Positions 44,753 to 55,475 of a DNA stretch of 64,000 bases are shown here, one piece after another. The notes below the pieces were generated by a model. The model did not search any database. It saw nothing but the letters and a program-made list of their open reading frames with translations, and was not told where the DNA came from. The position numbers and the translations under genes are program-made. Numbering within the stretch: the first letter of the stretch is position 1; the number at the start of each line of letters is the position of its first letter. The DNA comes from Nothophoma quercina (taxonomy: Eukaryota; Ascomycota; Dothideomycetes; Pleosporales; Didymellaceae). The stretch is from contig JAKIXB010000001.1 of assembly GCA_021642125.1 (NCBI GenBank), forward strand, positions 434,001 to 498,000, given 5' to 3'.

Positions 44753-45793
44753 TTACCAAAGGCCGAACCACCTGCGTTCTGCCCTCGCGGCAAGGCGGTT
44801 CGCTCTGTACCCGTTACCTCCCTCCCAGGGCCTTACAGTAGGCCTAGACTTCCACGGCCTGCGCGTAGCAACCGGACGTGCGGGCCTCCTGTTGGTGGGA
44901 CGAGGACGTGTAGGCCTGTTGCCGCCGTTGCCGCCGGGGTAGGGGCGTGGCTGCCATGCGCCGTTGTAGAAGTAAGGTGCGTCGACACCATCACCTGCAT
45001 CGCTTGGTGGGCGATCGGGGTAGTAGGGTTGGTACACTGGAAGGCGAGTGGGCAGGGGAGCGACGGTAGCAGCGGGTTGAGACTCGACGGGAACGGTCGA
45101 AGTCGTGGCAGTCTCAACCGGGAGGTCAGTTGCGCCAGGATTGGACTCAACAGGTGCTGTTGTAGTCGGGATAGGGAGTGACTCAGCAGGGATGCTGATA
45201 GAGCTTGTCTGGATAGGTCCGGCAGTAGCGTTGGGATCAGTTACAGCTGGCTCAGTCGTTATCGAGATAGGAACAGTAGGCTCGGTGATTGGAGTAGTTG
45301 GCACGGCAGGAGTGGTGATCGCAGTCGAAGAAGTTTGAACAGGCGCAGCGAGGAAGTCGTTGTTGGCGTACACACTCAACCTGTTGTTGCCACCACAAGC
45401 CTGGGTATCATCACCGGGACAAGGCGTGTCACATCCAAGCGTGGTGCCATCGTAGGGAATAGCATCGTGCTGGAAGGTGTTTCCACAGCTGCAGACACCT
45501 CCAGCCCCGATACCGAAGTACCTGTAAGGACCGCCAGGAGCATCGGTACAAAACTGCTGACAGCTCTCCTGAGTCAAGTTGGCAACGCCGGTCTCAGTAG
45601 GGCCGTCAAACAGAGCTACTCCAGTGCCGCCGAGGGCGTCCTCGTAACAACCAGAGTAATTACCATTGGGAGTATCAATGGTCAGGCCAGGGTTGGTGAC
45701 AGGAGACGTTGGCTGGGGAGTCGATGGAACAGTCGACTGAGTAGCTGAAGCAGTCGGCACAGTGGCAGAACTGGTGACTGATTGGTTGGGATT
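44753..45793 (-). CDS. WSC-domain protein (5' end unresolved)
   Basis: The main exon on minus, 45793-44753, encodes 347 codons without an ATG before the WSC domain, so at least one upstream exon exists. A WSC domain lies about 35-125 codons into the exon: YSGCYEDALGG, then ANLTQESCQQFC, FGIGAGGVCSCGN and CPGDDTQACGGNNRLSVY, with eight cysteines in family order. WSC domains bind glycans and occur in cell-wall sensors and secreted enzymes (family knowledge). After it comes a Thr/Pro/Ser-rich, probably O-glycosylated stretch, then a Pro/Arg/Gly-rich basic end. There is no transmembrane segment, which argues against a Wsc-type stress sensor. A small exon at about 45868-45840 (HGAFEQSID) with a GTACAC donor could precede it. 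The signal-peptide exon was not found. Confidence 0.75.
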   Translation of the reverse strand, partial: NPNQSVTSSATVPTASATQSTVPSTPQPTSPVTNPGLTIDTPNGNYSGCYEDALGGTGVALFDGPTETGVANLTQESCQQFCTDAPGGPYRYFGIGAGGVCSCGNTFQHDAIPYDGTTLGCDTPCPGDDTQACGGNNRLSVYANNDFLAAPVQTSSTAITTPAVPTTPITEPTVPISITTEPAVTDPNATAGPIQTSSISIPAESLPIPTTTAPVESNPGATDLPVETATTSTVPVESQPAATVAPLPTRLPVYQPYYPDRPPSDAGDGVDAPYFYNGAWQPRPYPGGNGGNRPTRPRPTNRRPARPVATRRPWKSRPTVRPWEGGNGYRANRLAARAERRWFGLW

Positions 45794-45884
45794 CTGTTTG
45801 CTTCATCAGCAAAGCCGCTCAAAGGCAGTGTACATCAATGCTCTGTTCGAATGCTCCGTGCTCTGCAAAAGAACAAGAAAGCTG

Positions 45885-45998
45885 TTTGTTAGTATACTGC
45901 GTTGTTAGTAAGCTGTGGTTAGTATTGCTATTAGTTAGCACGCTGATGGTTAGTAAGATCTGCTTGTTAGTAGTGAAAGCTGCATTTTAGTAACCGCT
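45885..45998 (-). repeat. Tandem branch-point-like array (about seven 16-nt units)
   Basis: On the plus strand, GTTAGTA or one-mismatch variants recur at about 45888, 45904, 45918, 45934, 45949, 45966 and 45985, 14-18 nt apart. On the minus strand, the strand of the WSC gene, each reads TACTAAC or TGCTAAC, mostly followed within 3-6 nt by CAG, i.e. branch point plus acceptor. The array sits directly before a polypyrimidine run ending TTTTGCAG. It probably arose by tandem duplication of an intron 3' end in the WSC gene's 5' region. Confidence 0.7.
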
Positions 45999-46123
45999 GC
46001 TTGCTCCGATGCCGAGACATTGAAGCAGGAGCCGAGAAGTAGAGACAATGGCCAGTGCTCATCTGAATCGAATGATGAGAGTGGCTGTGTGATCTTCGAG
46101 GAGATTAGGCCGGCTGGAAAGAA

Positions 46124-46131
46124 CTTATAAG
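46124..46131 (-). promoter_or_regulatory. TATA-like box
   Basis: CTTATAAG (palindromic, TATAAG on minus) lies about 130 nt upstream of the branch-point array and could be the core promoter of the WSC gene, in which case its first exon must lie between about 46100 and 45990. Confidence 0.35.
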
Positions 46132-46680
46132 CCCTTCAACTTGCCATTGCGGTTTGGTGTTGTTTTGAGAATGGAATGCATGGCATCTCGCCTGGTGATC
46201 TCAGGGAGTGGCCGAACACCAAAACAAGCACGGAATGCACGGATTATCCATTCCCAAGCTAGCGGACACCACGTACCTTGCAGTTTGTCCTCTGCTATAG
46301 TAACACGATCGTCGCAATGGTGAGCGGGCTTTGCGACTCATTACATCTTTACTCGTGCTCCAATATCCGCCGCTTCAGTTGCGGTCGAACCAATCGACAT
46401 TACATGGAGCATAGTCCTACTCTCCTTCGACAATTGTCTGTTGTCATCGACATCGTTCATGAAACTTGAACGCAGGAGCAAACGTTTCTTGCGTTCGCTC
46501 TTCGTTCTTGATATTTGTAGCGACGACAAGTAAGCGCAATGAGGGAAGGAGGGATAGAATGTGAATGAGGATGGCAGAGCCAACGTAAGATGGTACATTG
46601 TTGCAGCTCAAACAATAGGAACAACGGCACAGATGGTGGTACCTTGCCGCTGAGCGTTGAGTAGATGGTCTACTGGAATA
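46132..46680. other. Intergenic spacer
   Basis: Between the WSC gene's presumed promoter and the 3' end of the GH3 gene. A minus frame at 46341-46598 begins with an ATG and a hydrophobic start, but has no downstream partner. No supported gene. Confidence 0.4.
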
Positions 46681-49622
46681 TCAAACGGGACTTGTTTGTC
46701 CTTCAAGGCAAGCCTTGTTGGCCGTGCTACACCTCAGTAGAAGGTTATCTGAGCTGTCACCCACCCAGATTCCGTAATCACCGTTGATTGAAGGTATGAT
46801 CCAGTTCTGGGAACCTGTGTCCCACACGCTCAAGTCCTTTCTTGTAACCCGCAGGTTGAGTGTTTGACTTGCGCCAGGCTGCAGTGTGTTTGTCTTCTCA
46901 AAGTCGCGCAGTTGTACCACTGGAGTATCGACAGCGATGCCTTGCGGAAACTGCACATACACTTGCGCGACGGCCTTACCAGGTCTTGCTCCGGTGTTGA
47001 TGATAGTGACTGACACGTTGTACGCAATGTCGAAGAGTGCAGGGTTGCCTCCCTAGATGAGAAGCGGCAACGTCAGCTTTCGCGGCACGTGCGCATGATG
47101 CATGAACATTCTTACCTGTGCACCACCGGCTACAGGTCCCGGCTTCTGTATATTGGAGTAGCCTGCAGGATAAGGGTACTTGGTGGTAGAGTTGGCAGCC
47201 GCCGCTGCATCGTCGGCATCCTTCTTCTCGAGCCACGAATACAAATATCGCCATATGCGATTGAAGTTCTCTGGCCAGTAAGCTTCTGATGCAGGTGGAA
47301 TAGCAGTTGAATATGCGGGGGTTGTGCCCTTCGCTGGCCTAGTCGGTGGCACAGATGTCAATGGCGTAAGCGCTGTTATAGAAGCATCTGAAAACGTGAA
47401 CGAAGTGTAGCTGAGCCCATGTCCGAAAGCGTATCGTGGTTTGACGTTTGCCCTGTGAAAGTGCCTATAGTCGATGTACAAGCCTTCTGTGAATGTGTCC
47501 TGCGGCTGGCCAAGCTGATAACCAACGAGATTGACAGAATCGGGGTAGTCTTCCTCAGACCTTGGGACTGTGTATGGTAGATGGCCTGAAGGTGAGACAT
47601 CGCCAAACAGTACATCCATCAAGGACTTCCCTGCCTCTTGACCCGGAAGATGGGCGGCAAGCACGGCCTTGACGGAAGGTAGATCATGCCATGCCTCCAT
47701 GATAATCGGTCCGACCGTGTGTAGAACCACAATGACGTTCGAGTATTTGGCAGCGACATCTTGAACAAGCTTATCGCCATTATGCCAGAGATTCAGGTTC
47801 GAGGACGTACGGTCTCCAGGGTTGCCTTCGACAGTGATGTAGTTCTCACCAGAGTCGGCAGTCACGAAGACGATTGCCGTATCGTTCGGACTTGGGTTGG
47901 AGTTCGAGGGAAACGAATCGATATTGAAGAACTGATAGTTCGATCCTCGTGATTTGAAGCCGTCGATGGGTGAGTCCATATATGGGTATCTGGCTGAACC
48001 GCTTCCCCATCCCATACCGAGCGTGCCTTTGTTGCATCCCTGGTCGGCACACGAATTGATACCATCTGGGTTCTTCTCGGCATCAGTACCGAACACCTTA
48101 AGGGTTGCATTACGAGATAGTGGCAGAATGTTGCCCTGGTTCTTCAGCAATGTGATAGCGTCTCTCGCAACTTCTCTTGCGACCTCTGCATGGTTCCCTT
48201 GGACATCGACGAACTCATTGACTATGCCTCTGGGCGAGAACAACGCGCCGGGGTACAGTGGGCCTTCAGCATCTTGAGTGTTGGCATCGAAGTTTGGTCG
48301 TGGGTAGTTCTGATCCTGTCCCATCTGGAAGTAGGCGGCAAGTATGCGAGCGACGGCGTCGTTCAAGCGATCCACAGGTACAGAACCATTCAGTACGGCG
48401 CGACTATAGTCGTACATCCAATACGAGTTGCCGAGAAGTGGTATCTCGTTCCTGTCACCGGGCATGGACATGTCGAGTCCAGCCAGAGCTGATGGTACGC
48501 CAGAAATCTGGGCTAGCCAATCTGACATGACGAACCCCTGGAAGCCAAGCTCGTCTTTGAGAAGCCCGTTCATGAGGTAGCTGTTCTGTGCAGCGGCAGA
48601 CCCGTTTACCTGTATGCATCAGACCCATCTCCTTGAGTGTGTGACAATAGGACTCACTGCATTATAAGAGATCATGACAGAGCCAACTCCAGCGCGCACT
48701 CCTTCGGCGAATGGCCAGAGGTACAGCTCGTGCATAGTTCTGTCGTCCAAGTTGGAGGAAATACCAGGCTTGACAAGACTGTACATACGGTACATCTCCT
48801 GCTCGTTAGCGACCAGATGCTTGATCGTTGCAATGACTCCGGTGCTCTGGACACCTTCGATTGTCAAGGCACCGCCGAACGCCTGAAGAACGGGGTCTGA
48901 GCCGAAACCTTCCCAATCTGTTGAAGCTTTAGCAGATGACACGTAGTCGAAGATTTGTTCACATACTTCTTCCACCTCTAGGCTTACGCCCTAAGGCGCC
49001 AACACTCGGTCCTAGGTAGACGTTGACCCCTTTGCCTCTGAACTCTTCTCCAATTGCGATGCCGCGGCGATGCATCAGATCTTTGTTCCATGTCGCACCA
49101 ACAGTAATCTACCATCAACACAGTGATCAGCATATTATATAATCCCAGGTTTGGTCTTGTAATTGCTTACCCCAGGTGGAAATGCGGTATTGTGGTCGGT
49201 GTTGCTGTGCACAATTTTCAGCCAAAAGCGCTCAACATGTAATCAGAAAATAAACCTACCGAACACCAAGCGGTCCATCTTGGAGGCAAAGCTGGGGGAT
49301 TCCAACTCTTAATGCACTTCCCGTGTTACCAACACATCGACCCATGAAAATCCCAGTGCCTGATGTGATGTTGGTCTTCTCGGCGAGAGTCATGTTGGCT
49401 ACGAGCAGCGCAGCTTTGCGGTAGCTTTCGCTCCACTCTGATACCCATCCTCCGTGAGGAGCTATTGATTATTGTAAGATCTGGAGATGGATGCAGCTGG
49501 TAGATTGCAAGCTTACTCGGATAGTATGGAGGAGCGACATATCCTTGCGGTACTGGGTCACGTTTGTCAAGCACTGCACTCGCTGCGCAGGTCGAGAGGC
49601 AAAGTAGTACGAGTGGACGCAT
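46681..49622 (-). CDS. Secreted GH3 beta-glucosidase
   Basis: Seven exons on minus: 49622-49517, 49461-49260, 49204-49171, 49108-48967, 48917-48658, 48609-47116 and 47052-46681. All joins hold frame with introns of 48-63 nt; total about 869 residues. Residues 1-17 are a signal peptide (MRPLVLLCLSTCAASAV), followed by a KR that may be a processing site. The GH3 N-domain shows LQDGPLGVR, GVNVYLGPSVGALGR, TIKHLVANEQE and the nucleophile motif GFVMSDW (Asp near 278). The second domain (KNQGNILPL, GQEAGKSLMDVLFG, YAFGHGLSYTSF) and a C-terminal fibronectin-III-like domain complete the usual layout. It releases glucose from beta-glucosides such as cellobiose (family knowledge). Exon 3 is only 34 nt but is needed to keep frame. 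Confidence 0.94.
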
Positions 49623-50570
49623 GTTGAACACTGAGGAGAAAATAGCGAACTGCTCAGACTCACAGAAAGCAGACGTTGGGTCGCAGAAAATGCAAGTATT
49701 TTTGTACCTTCTCTTCTTACTTGAAGAAGGTACAACCCCGCAATAACAACAACCAAGATCTCAGTGTCGGATTTTACCTTTTGAAGGAAGAGCATAAGTC
49801 ATGTTACCTGTACCCCAGATTGTGATACGCAGCAGGGGCGGCGCAAGACATGTTCGCAGCCATGTGGCCGATGGCTGAAGTGTGCATCTCCAAACCGAGC
49901 AGGTGCAGGGGTGGATTGGGTCATGCGGCAACAAGACATCCCTGCTCATGCTCGTGTGCGTGTTGTCAGCAAGATAGATTACTGCCTGGGTTTACTTGGG
50001 TCCTATATTTGACCGTAAAGACGCCCGGGCAATAGTTGGCAGGTCGCTCGCATACGTAGCGATGACCTAAAAGATGCATGTGAAAGTCGTTGGGTGGTAG
50101 ACCGTTGGCTGTCAGGGCAAAGAGTACGTAGGCAGACGACCGGGTGGAGGCACTGTTGCAGCAACAACGTGACATTTCGGCCATATTCTGGGGCGTGAGA
50201 GTAAAGTGCGGCAGCTGAGAGAAGATCTTGATCAAAGAGGTTGACCATAGCGGCCATCTCGGTTGCACTAGCGCTCCCCCCTTTCTGACACCCATGTTGC
50301 CTGTTTGGTACGGACGTACACCTCCGTTGTCGACGGCTGATATACGTGATGTGTCTACTCCGAGTTTCTCTTCATGTGTCATCTTAGTCATTAGTCCTAT
50401 AGTATCTCAAAGTTGTAAGGGAGCATACTCAAGATCAATCTTTGGGATGGTGACGTCACACTTCGTCTTGCAAGCGTTGAACTGTTCACACTGATGGTCG
50501 ACTTCCAGATGCCATACTCAACTCTTCTACCCTGTTGCAACTCCCCATTTGTTTTCCAGAATCACACATC
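49623..50570. other. Divergent intergenic region
   Basis: About 950 nt between the start of the minus-strand GH3 gene and the next plus-strand gene. A minus frame at 49966-50391 was considered and rejected. It presumably holds the carbon-regulated GH3 promoter; no specific operator could be named with confidence. Confidence 0.45.
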
Positions 50571-51143
50571 ATGTCACGACAAAGTTACACAGCGTTTCAA
50601 AGACATCTACAATTCTTTTCGACCCCCACAAATCCACCAAGGCTGACCTTCATATCCGCATTGAAAGGCGCATGCGCACTTGGCCTCGACTTCCCAGTTT
50701 CCGTATTCCTAAGTATAGGTCTAAAGCTGCTATATACGCCATTCAACCTGACGGGTATCAACATCACCGACATCCCTCAATCATCACACCGCAGCCAACT
50801 CAGCAATGTCACGCTCCCACCGGCTAAGCAAGAGTTTACGTGCTCAGAGCTTCTGCGACTGCTAGACCAAGAGCGCAACCCGGGATTTCTGAAGCACAAG
50901 ATCGATCAAGGACACATTGTTGGCTTATGGAGTATGGCTGCAAATACGCGCACACATACTGTCAGTAGAGACGATGTCGAGCGCTTCCAGCACGGCGAGT
51001 GGGAGGAGGCAGTAACTGAGCGCAGACGGAATTCAGACGAGATTCTGCCGCTGTGGAGAGGAGGGCCGATTTGGGCAAGGGGTCATAGTTGGGCTGTCGA
51101 TAAGCTGCTTGGAGTCAAGGTGTACAAGTCGAAGAATGAGTGA
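50571..51143 (+). CDS. Hypothetical protein, 190 residues
   Basis: Intronless, 190 residues from the ATG at 50571; the frame is open a little further upstream but only from a non-ATG codon. A hydrophobic stretch near residues 33-60 (ALKGACALGLDFPVSVFLSIGLKLLY) could be a membrane-associated hairpin. The second half is polar, with LRLLDQERNPGFLKHKIDQGHI and a Trp-rich end (PLWRGGPIWARGHSWAVDKLLG). The aromatic, proline-flanked hydrophobic part resembles caleosin-like or other lipid-associated fungal proteins only loosely. I do not recognise the family. It lies 281 nt upstream of msh6 on the same strand. Confidence 0.6.
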   Translation: MSRQSYTAFQRHLQFFSTPTNPPRLTFISALKGACALGLDFPVSVFLSIGLKLLYTPFNLTGINITDIPQSSHRSQLSNVTLPPAKQEFTCSELLRLLDQERNPGFLKHKIDQGHIVGLWSMAANTRTHTVSRDDVERFQHGEWEEAVTERRRNSDEILPLWRGGPIWARGHSWAVDKLLGVKVYKSKNE

Positions 51144-51424
51144 AGAGAGAGACTGCGCGTCGAAGTCTGACACCAGCAAGACGGCATTGAGGTGAGACTG
51201 AACAAAATTAGAACGCACATACAATGAACATAAATTTGAAGTTGTAAAAAGGTGCTCGCAGAAGTGGTCGAAAGTTTAAGTGGCCCCACATCCATGGGTA
51301 CGCGTTCGCGTCGCGCAGTCGCGCTTGCCCCCGGACTTTTGGAAAGCGCGACTTGACGTACCTGATCTCTCAACCATTCGCCTCACCACACTCACTGTCA
51401 TTTCATTCCTCTGAGGCTGCAAGT

Positions 51425-54400
51425 ATGGTCCGCGGAGTCGAAGGAAACGAGATGTCGACACCTCGCCCTTCACAAAAGAAGCAGCCACCGTCAGGCTCCC
51501 AATCAACGAAGAACCAGAAGTCCATCCTAGGCTTCTTCCAAAAGAAGTCAACCAACTCACCAAGTCCCGCACCGTCCCAACCAACACCAGCGAAACAGAC
51601 ACCCACACCCACACTCTCGAAGAGGTCGTTCCCTCGTCCACCTCCCTCTCTCACACCTGTTCCCAGTAGCGATGCAATTGAGCCCTCGAGTCCTATACGG
51701 CAGGAGGAAGTTACTCCGGTAGCTACAGGAAGGAATAAGGAGAACGGTTTGCCTCTATGCATCTCTACACCAGACACAGAGACTGACCGTGTGGTGTCAG
51801 AGGTTGCAGGTGTTGCTCTCAGCAGTCCCTCCCGCAAGGTACGTCCAGGTTGTGCATCTATCAACATCGGTCTTGATCTGACATGGTGTGTAGGGCAGAA
51901 AGGCTGTTAACTATGCCGAATCTGATGACGAGGAGGACGATGTCTTGGGGCCAATCGCAAACAATTCGAGAGCAAGAGCTACAAAGCGGCGAAGAGTGAG
52001 CGCTGAGGACGACTCAGATGATGAGTTTGGCCTTGATGCTGCGACTCAGCAGGCTATGGTCGAGGACGGTATGGTTGTAGCACAACCTGATGAGGCTGGT
52101 CCATCGCTAACCTGATTAACAGATCTTGACGACTTCATTGCACCGGATGATTCCGAAGAAGAAGTTGTCTCGAAGAAACGCAAGCGACCGACATCCTCAA
52201 TGCCTAGTACGAAGGCGACACCCGTATCTTCTCCACCAGAAGTCAAGATCTACAAGGAGGAAGACGAAGACGATATTGCCATGACTGGCACATCGACTGC
52301 ACAACAATGGGTTTACGATCCCGAGAACCCCATGCAGCCAAAGCCCCGCCCAGCAACTCAGGACACAAAGAAGAAGCCCAAGCTCAAGGAGAGACCGTCT
52401 GCCTCTGAGCCAGAGAAGCGGTATACGTGGTTGGCTAACATGCTGGATGCCGACCGAAACCCGCCGGATCACCCTGACTACGACCCACGCACACTGTACA
52501 TTCCGCCACAAGCTTGGAACAACTTCTCGCCATTCGAGAAACAATACTGGGAGATTAAGTGCAAGTTCTGGGACTCCGTTGTGTTTTTCAAGAAGGGCAA
52601 ATTCTACGAGCTCTATGAGAAGGACGCATCTGTAGGCCATCAGCTGTTCGATCTCAAGCTGACTGATCGAGTCAACATGCGAATGGTCGGTGTGCCTGAA
52701 GCTTCACTAGACATGTGGGCCAGCCAGTTCGTCGCGAAAGGCTACAAGGTGGCTCGTGTCGACCAGATGGAATCAGCGTTGGCTAAAGAAATGCGTGAGC
52801 GCGATGGCGACAAGAAGGCTGCATCGAAGAAAGCGGACAAGGTCATCCGGCGCGAGCTGGCCTCAGTCCTCACATCTGGTACCCTCGTCGATACTGGCAT
52901 GCTTCAGAACGAAATGTCAACCTACTGCATGGCTGTGAAGGAGATCGAACGCGACAACCTTCCTGCTTTTGGTGTCGCCTTTGTCGATACTGCTACCGCC
53001 CAGTTCCAGCTGTGTGAGTTCACGGACGATGTTGATATGACCAAGTTCGAGACACTCATTGCTCAAATGCGCCCTGGCGAACTCCTCATCGAGAAGTCGT
53101 GCATCTCTGCCAAAGCCCTCCGAATACTCAAGAATAACACACCACCGACCTGCCTTTGGAACTCACTGAAGCCTGGCAAAGAGTTCTGGCCCGCAGACAT
53201 CACGACTCGTGAAGTCGAGGTCAACAACTACTTCGAATCACCAACGGAAGACAACATTGAAGCTTGGCCGCCAGTCCTTCGTGAAGCGCGAGAGCAAGAG
53301 CTGGTCATGTCAGCTTTTGGTGCCCTTCTTCAGTACCTTCGCACACTGAAGATCGAGCGCGATCTTGTTACGCTGGGCAACTTCCAATGGTACGATCCTA
53401 TCCGCAAAGCCACAAGCTTAGTCCTTGACGGACAGAGTTTGATAAACCTCGAAATCTTCGCCAATAACTTCGATGGATCGGGTGAAGGCACATTGTTCGC
53501 TATGCTGAACCGATGCATCACACCATTTGGTAAGCGACTGCTCAGGCAGTGGGTCTGTCATCCTCTCGCCGACGCTGCCAAGATTAACGCACGTCTCGAT
53601 GCTGTCGATGCACTCAACGCCGACTCGACCATAATGGACAACTTCAGTTCTTCACTTAGCAAGCTACCTGATCTTGAGCGCCTCATCTCGCGTGTCCATG
53701 CCGGTCGCTGCAAAGCCCAAGATTTCCTCAAGGTCCTTGAGGGTTTCGAGCAAATTGAATACACTATCAGCCTGCTAAAGCAATTTGGCGACGGTGAAGG
53801 TGTCATTGGGCAGCTGATTGCATCTATGCCAGACCTTGCAGGCGCGTTAGAACAATGGAAGACTGCCTTCAACCGCGACACTGCAAGAAAGGAGGGTACC
53901 CTTGTACCAGCTCCTGGCGTTGAGGAGGACTACGACGAGAGCCAGCAAGCTATTGACGAACGTCTTACTGATCTTGAAATGCTGCTCAAGAAGGTACGCA
54001 AGGAGCTGGGCAATAACTCGATCTGCTACCGTGACAATGGCAAGGAGATCTACCAGCTTGAAGTACCAAAGAAGACAAAAGTGCCCAACACCTGGGATCA
54101 GATGTCGGCAACTGCGAAGGTCACACGTTACTACTCGCCTGAGTTAAGAAAGCTTGTCAGAGCTTTGCAGGAGGCTACAGAAACCCATAGCCAGATCACC
54201 AAAGAAGTCGCCACTCGCTTCTGCGCGAAGTTCGATGAGAACTACGCCATCTGGCTTGCAGCCGTCAAGATCATCGCGCAACTCGACTGCCTAATCAGTC
54301 TAGCTAAAGCATCTGCCTCACTTGGTGAGCCCAGCTGTCGACCGGTGTTCACAGAAGACAAGCGCTCAGTAGTCGAGTTGGAGGAGCTTCGTCACCCATG

Positions 54401-55202
54401 CATGCTCAACACTGTCGACGACTTCATTCCCAACGACATCAGACTCGGCGGTGACTCGCCGAACATCAGTCTGCTGACAGGTGCGAACGCTGCAGGTAAA
54501 TCGACTATTCTGCGCATGACCTGCATCGCGGTGATTCTTGCCCAAGTCGGATGCTACTTACCCTGCACGTCTGCGAAGCTCACACCCGTTGACCGCATCA
54601 TGTCACGTCTCGGAGCCAACGACAACATCTTCGCAGCTCAATCCACATTTTTCGTCGAGCTGTCTGAGACACAGAAGATCCTCTCCGAGGCCACACCGCG
54701 CTCACTTGTCATTCTCGATGAGCTTGGCCGTGGCACGTCTTCATATGATGGTGTTGCAGTCGCGCAGGCCGTCCTTCATGATATCAGCACCCGCGTCGGC
54801 TGTGTCGGCTTCTTTGCGACTCACTACCGCTCTTTGGCTAAGGAGTTCGAAACGCACCCTGAAGTGGTCAACAAGCGCATGCGCATCCACGTTGATGAAG
54901 ACTCGAAGTCGATCACTTTCTTGTACAAGCTCGAAAAAGGTGTCGCCGAAGGTAGTTTCGGTATGCACTGTGCAGCCATGTGCGGTATTCCGAAGAAGGT
55001 CATCGAGAATGCCGAGACAGCTGCTCGTGAGTGGGAGCACACTTCCAGACTCGGTGAACGCATGGAAGTCAAGAAAGAAGAAGGTGGTGTGTACGTGCCG
55101 CTGGGCGTGCAGAGTGATGTGGCATGGACGCTGCGTGAAGGTCTTCATGGCGTCGGCGACCGCACTCTCGAAGTACTGCTTGAGGCCATTGCCTCTTTGT
55201 GA
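51425..55202 (+). CDS. msh6: DNA mismatch repair protein Msh6
   Basis: Exons 51425-51838, 51894-52068 and 52123-55202, with introns of 55 and 54 nt, give about 1,222 residues. Near residue 31 is a PCNA-interaction box (QKSILGFF). A disordered, acidic and basic N-terminal region follows. The mismatch-binding domain contains KGKFYELYEKD with the Phe-x-Glu motif (near 356) that inserts at mismatches. The ATPase domain has Walker A GANAAGKST near residue 983, the Q-loop region NDNIFAAQSTFFVEL, Walker B SLVILDELGRGTSSYDG and the conserved His in FATHYRSL. Msh6 pairs with Msh2 as MutS-alpha to recognise base mismatches and small loops (family knowledge). The ATG is in frame with a further upstream open stretch, but 51425 is the first ATG with a good context. 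Nuclear. Confidence 0.96.
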
Positions 55203-55475
55203 CGGCTCCCGTTCCATGTTCGAGCACAGCACCTCACCTGTGAGGCACTCAGGTGCACGATGGTAGCATGTAGGCGCATTGGTGTTCAAGGTTGACATTT
55301 GTTATGGCTATATATTATTATCTACAGCGTCGTAGCGTTCGTGCAATTTCGCAAAGCGCCATTCAGTGTTGTCGCTCACCAACAGGCTGGCACGATTTCC
55401 GCAATACATCAAAGCAAGGGCTAATTGTCATTCTATCTTCTACATTTCGGTCCTCTTTCCTTCCATGCTTGAAAC

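Noticed and set aside
49966..50391. Minus-strand ORF of 141 codons upstream of GH3
   Set aside because: No domain, splice partner or plausible regulation; it overlaps other frames in a promoter region.
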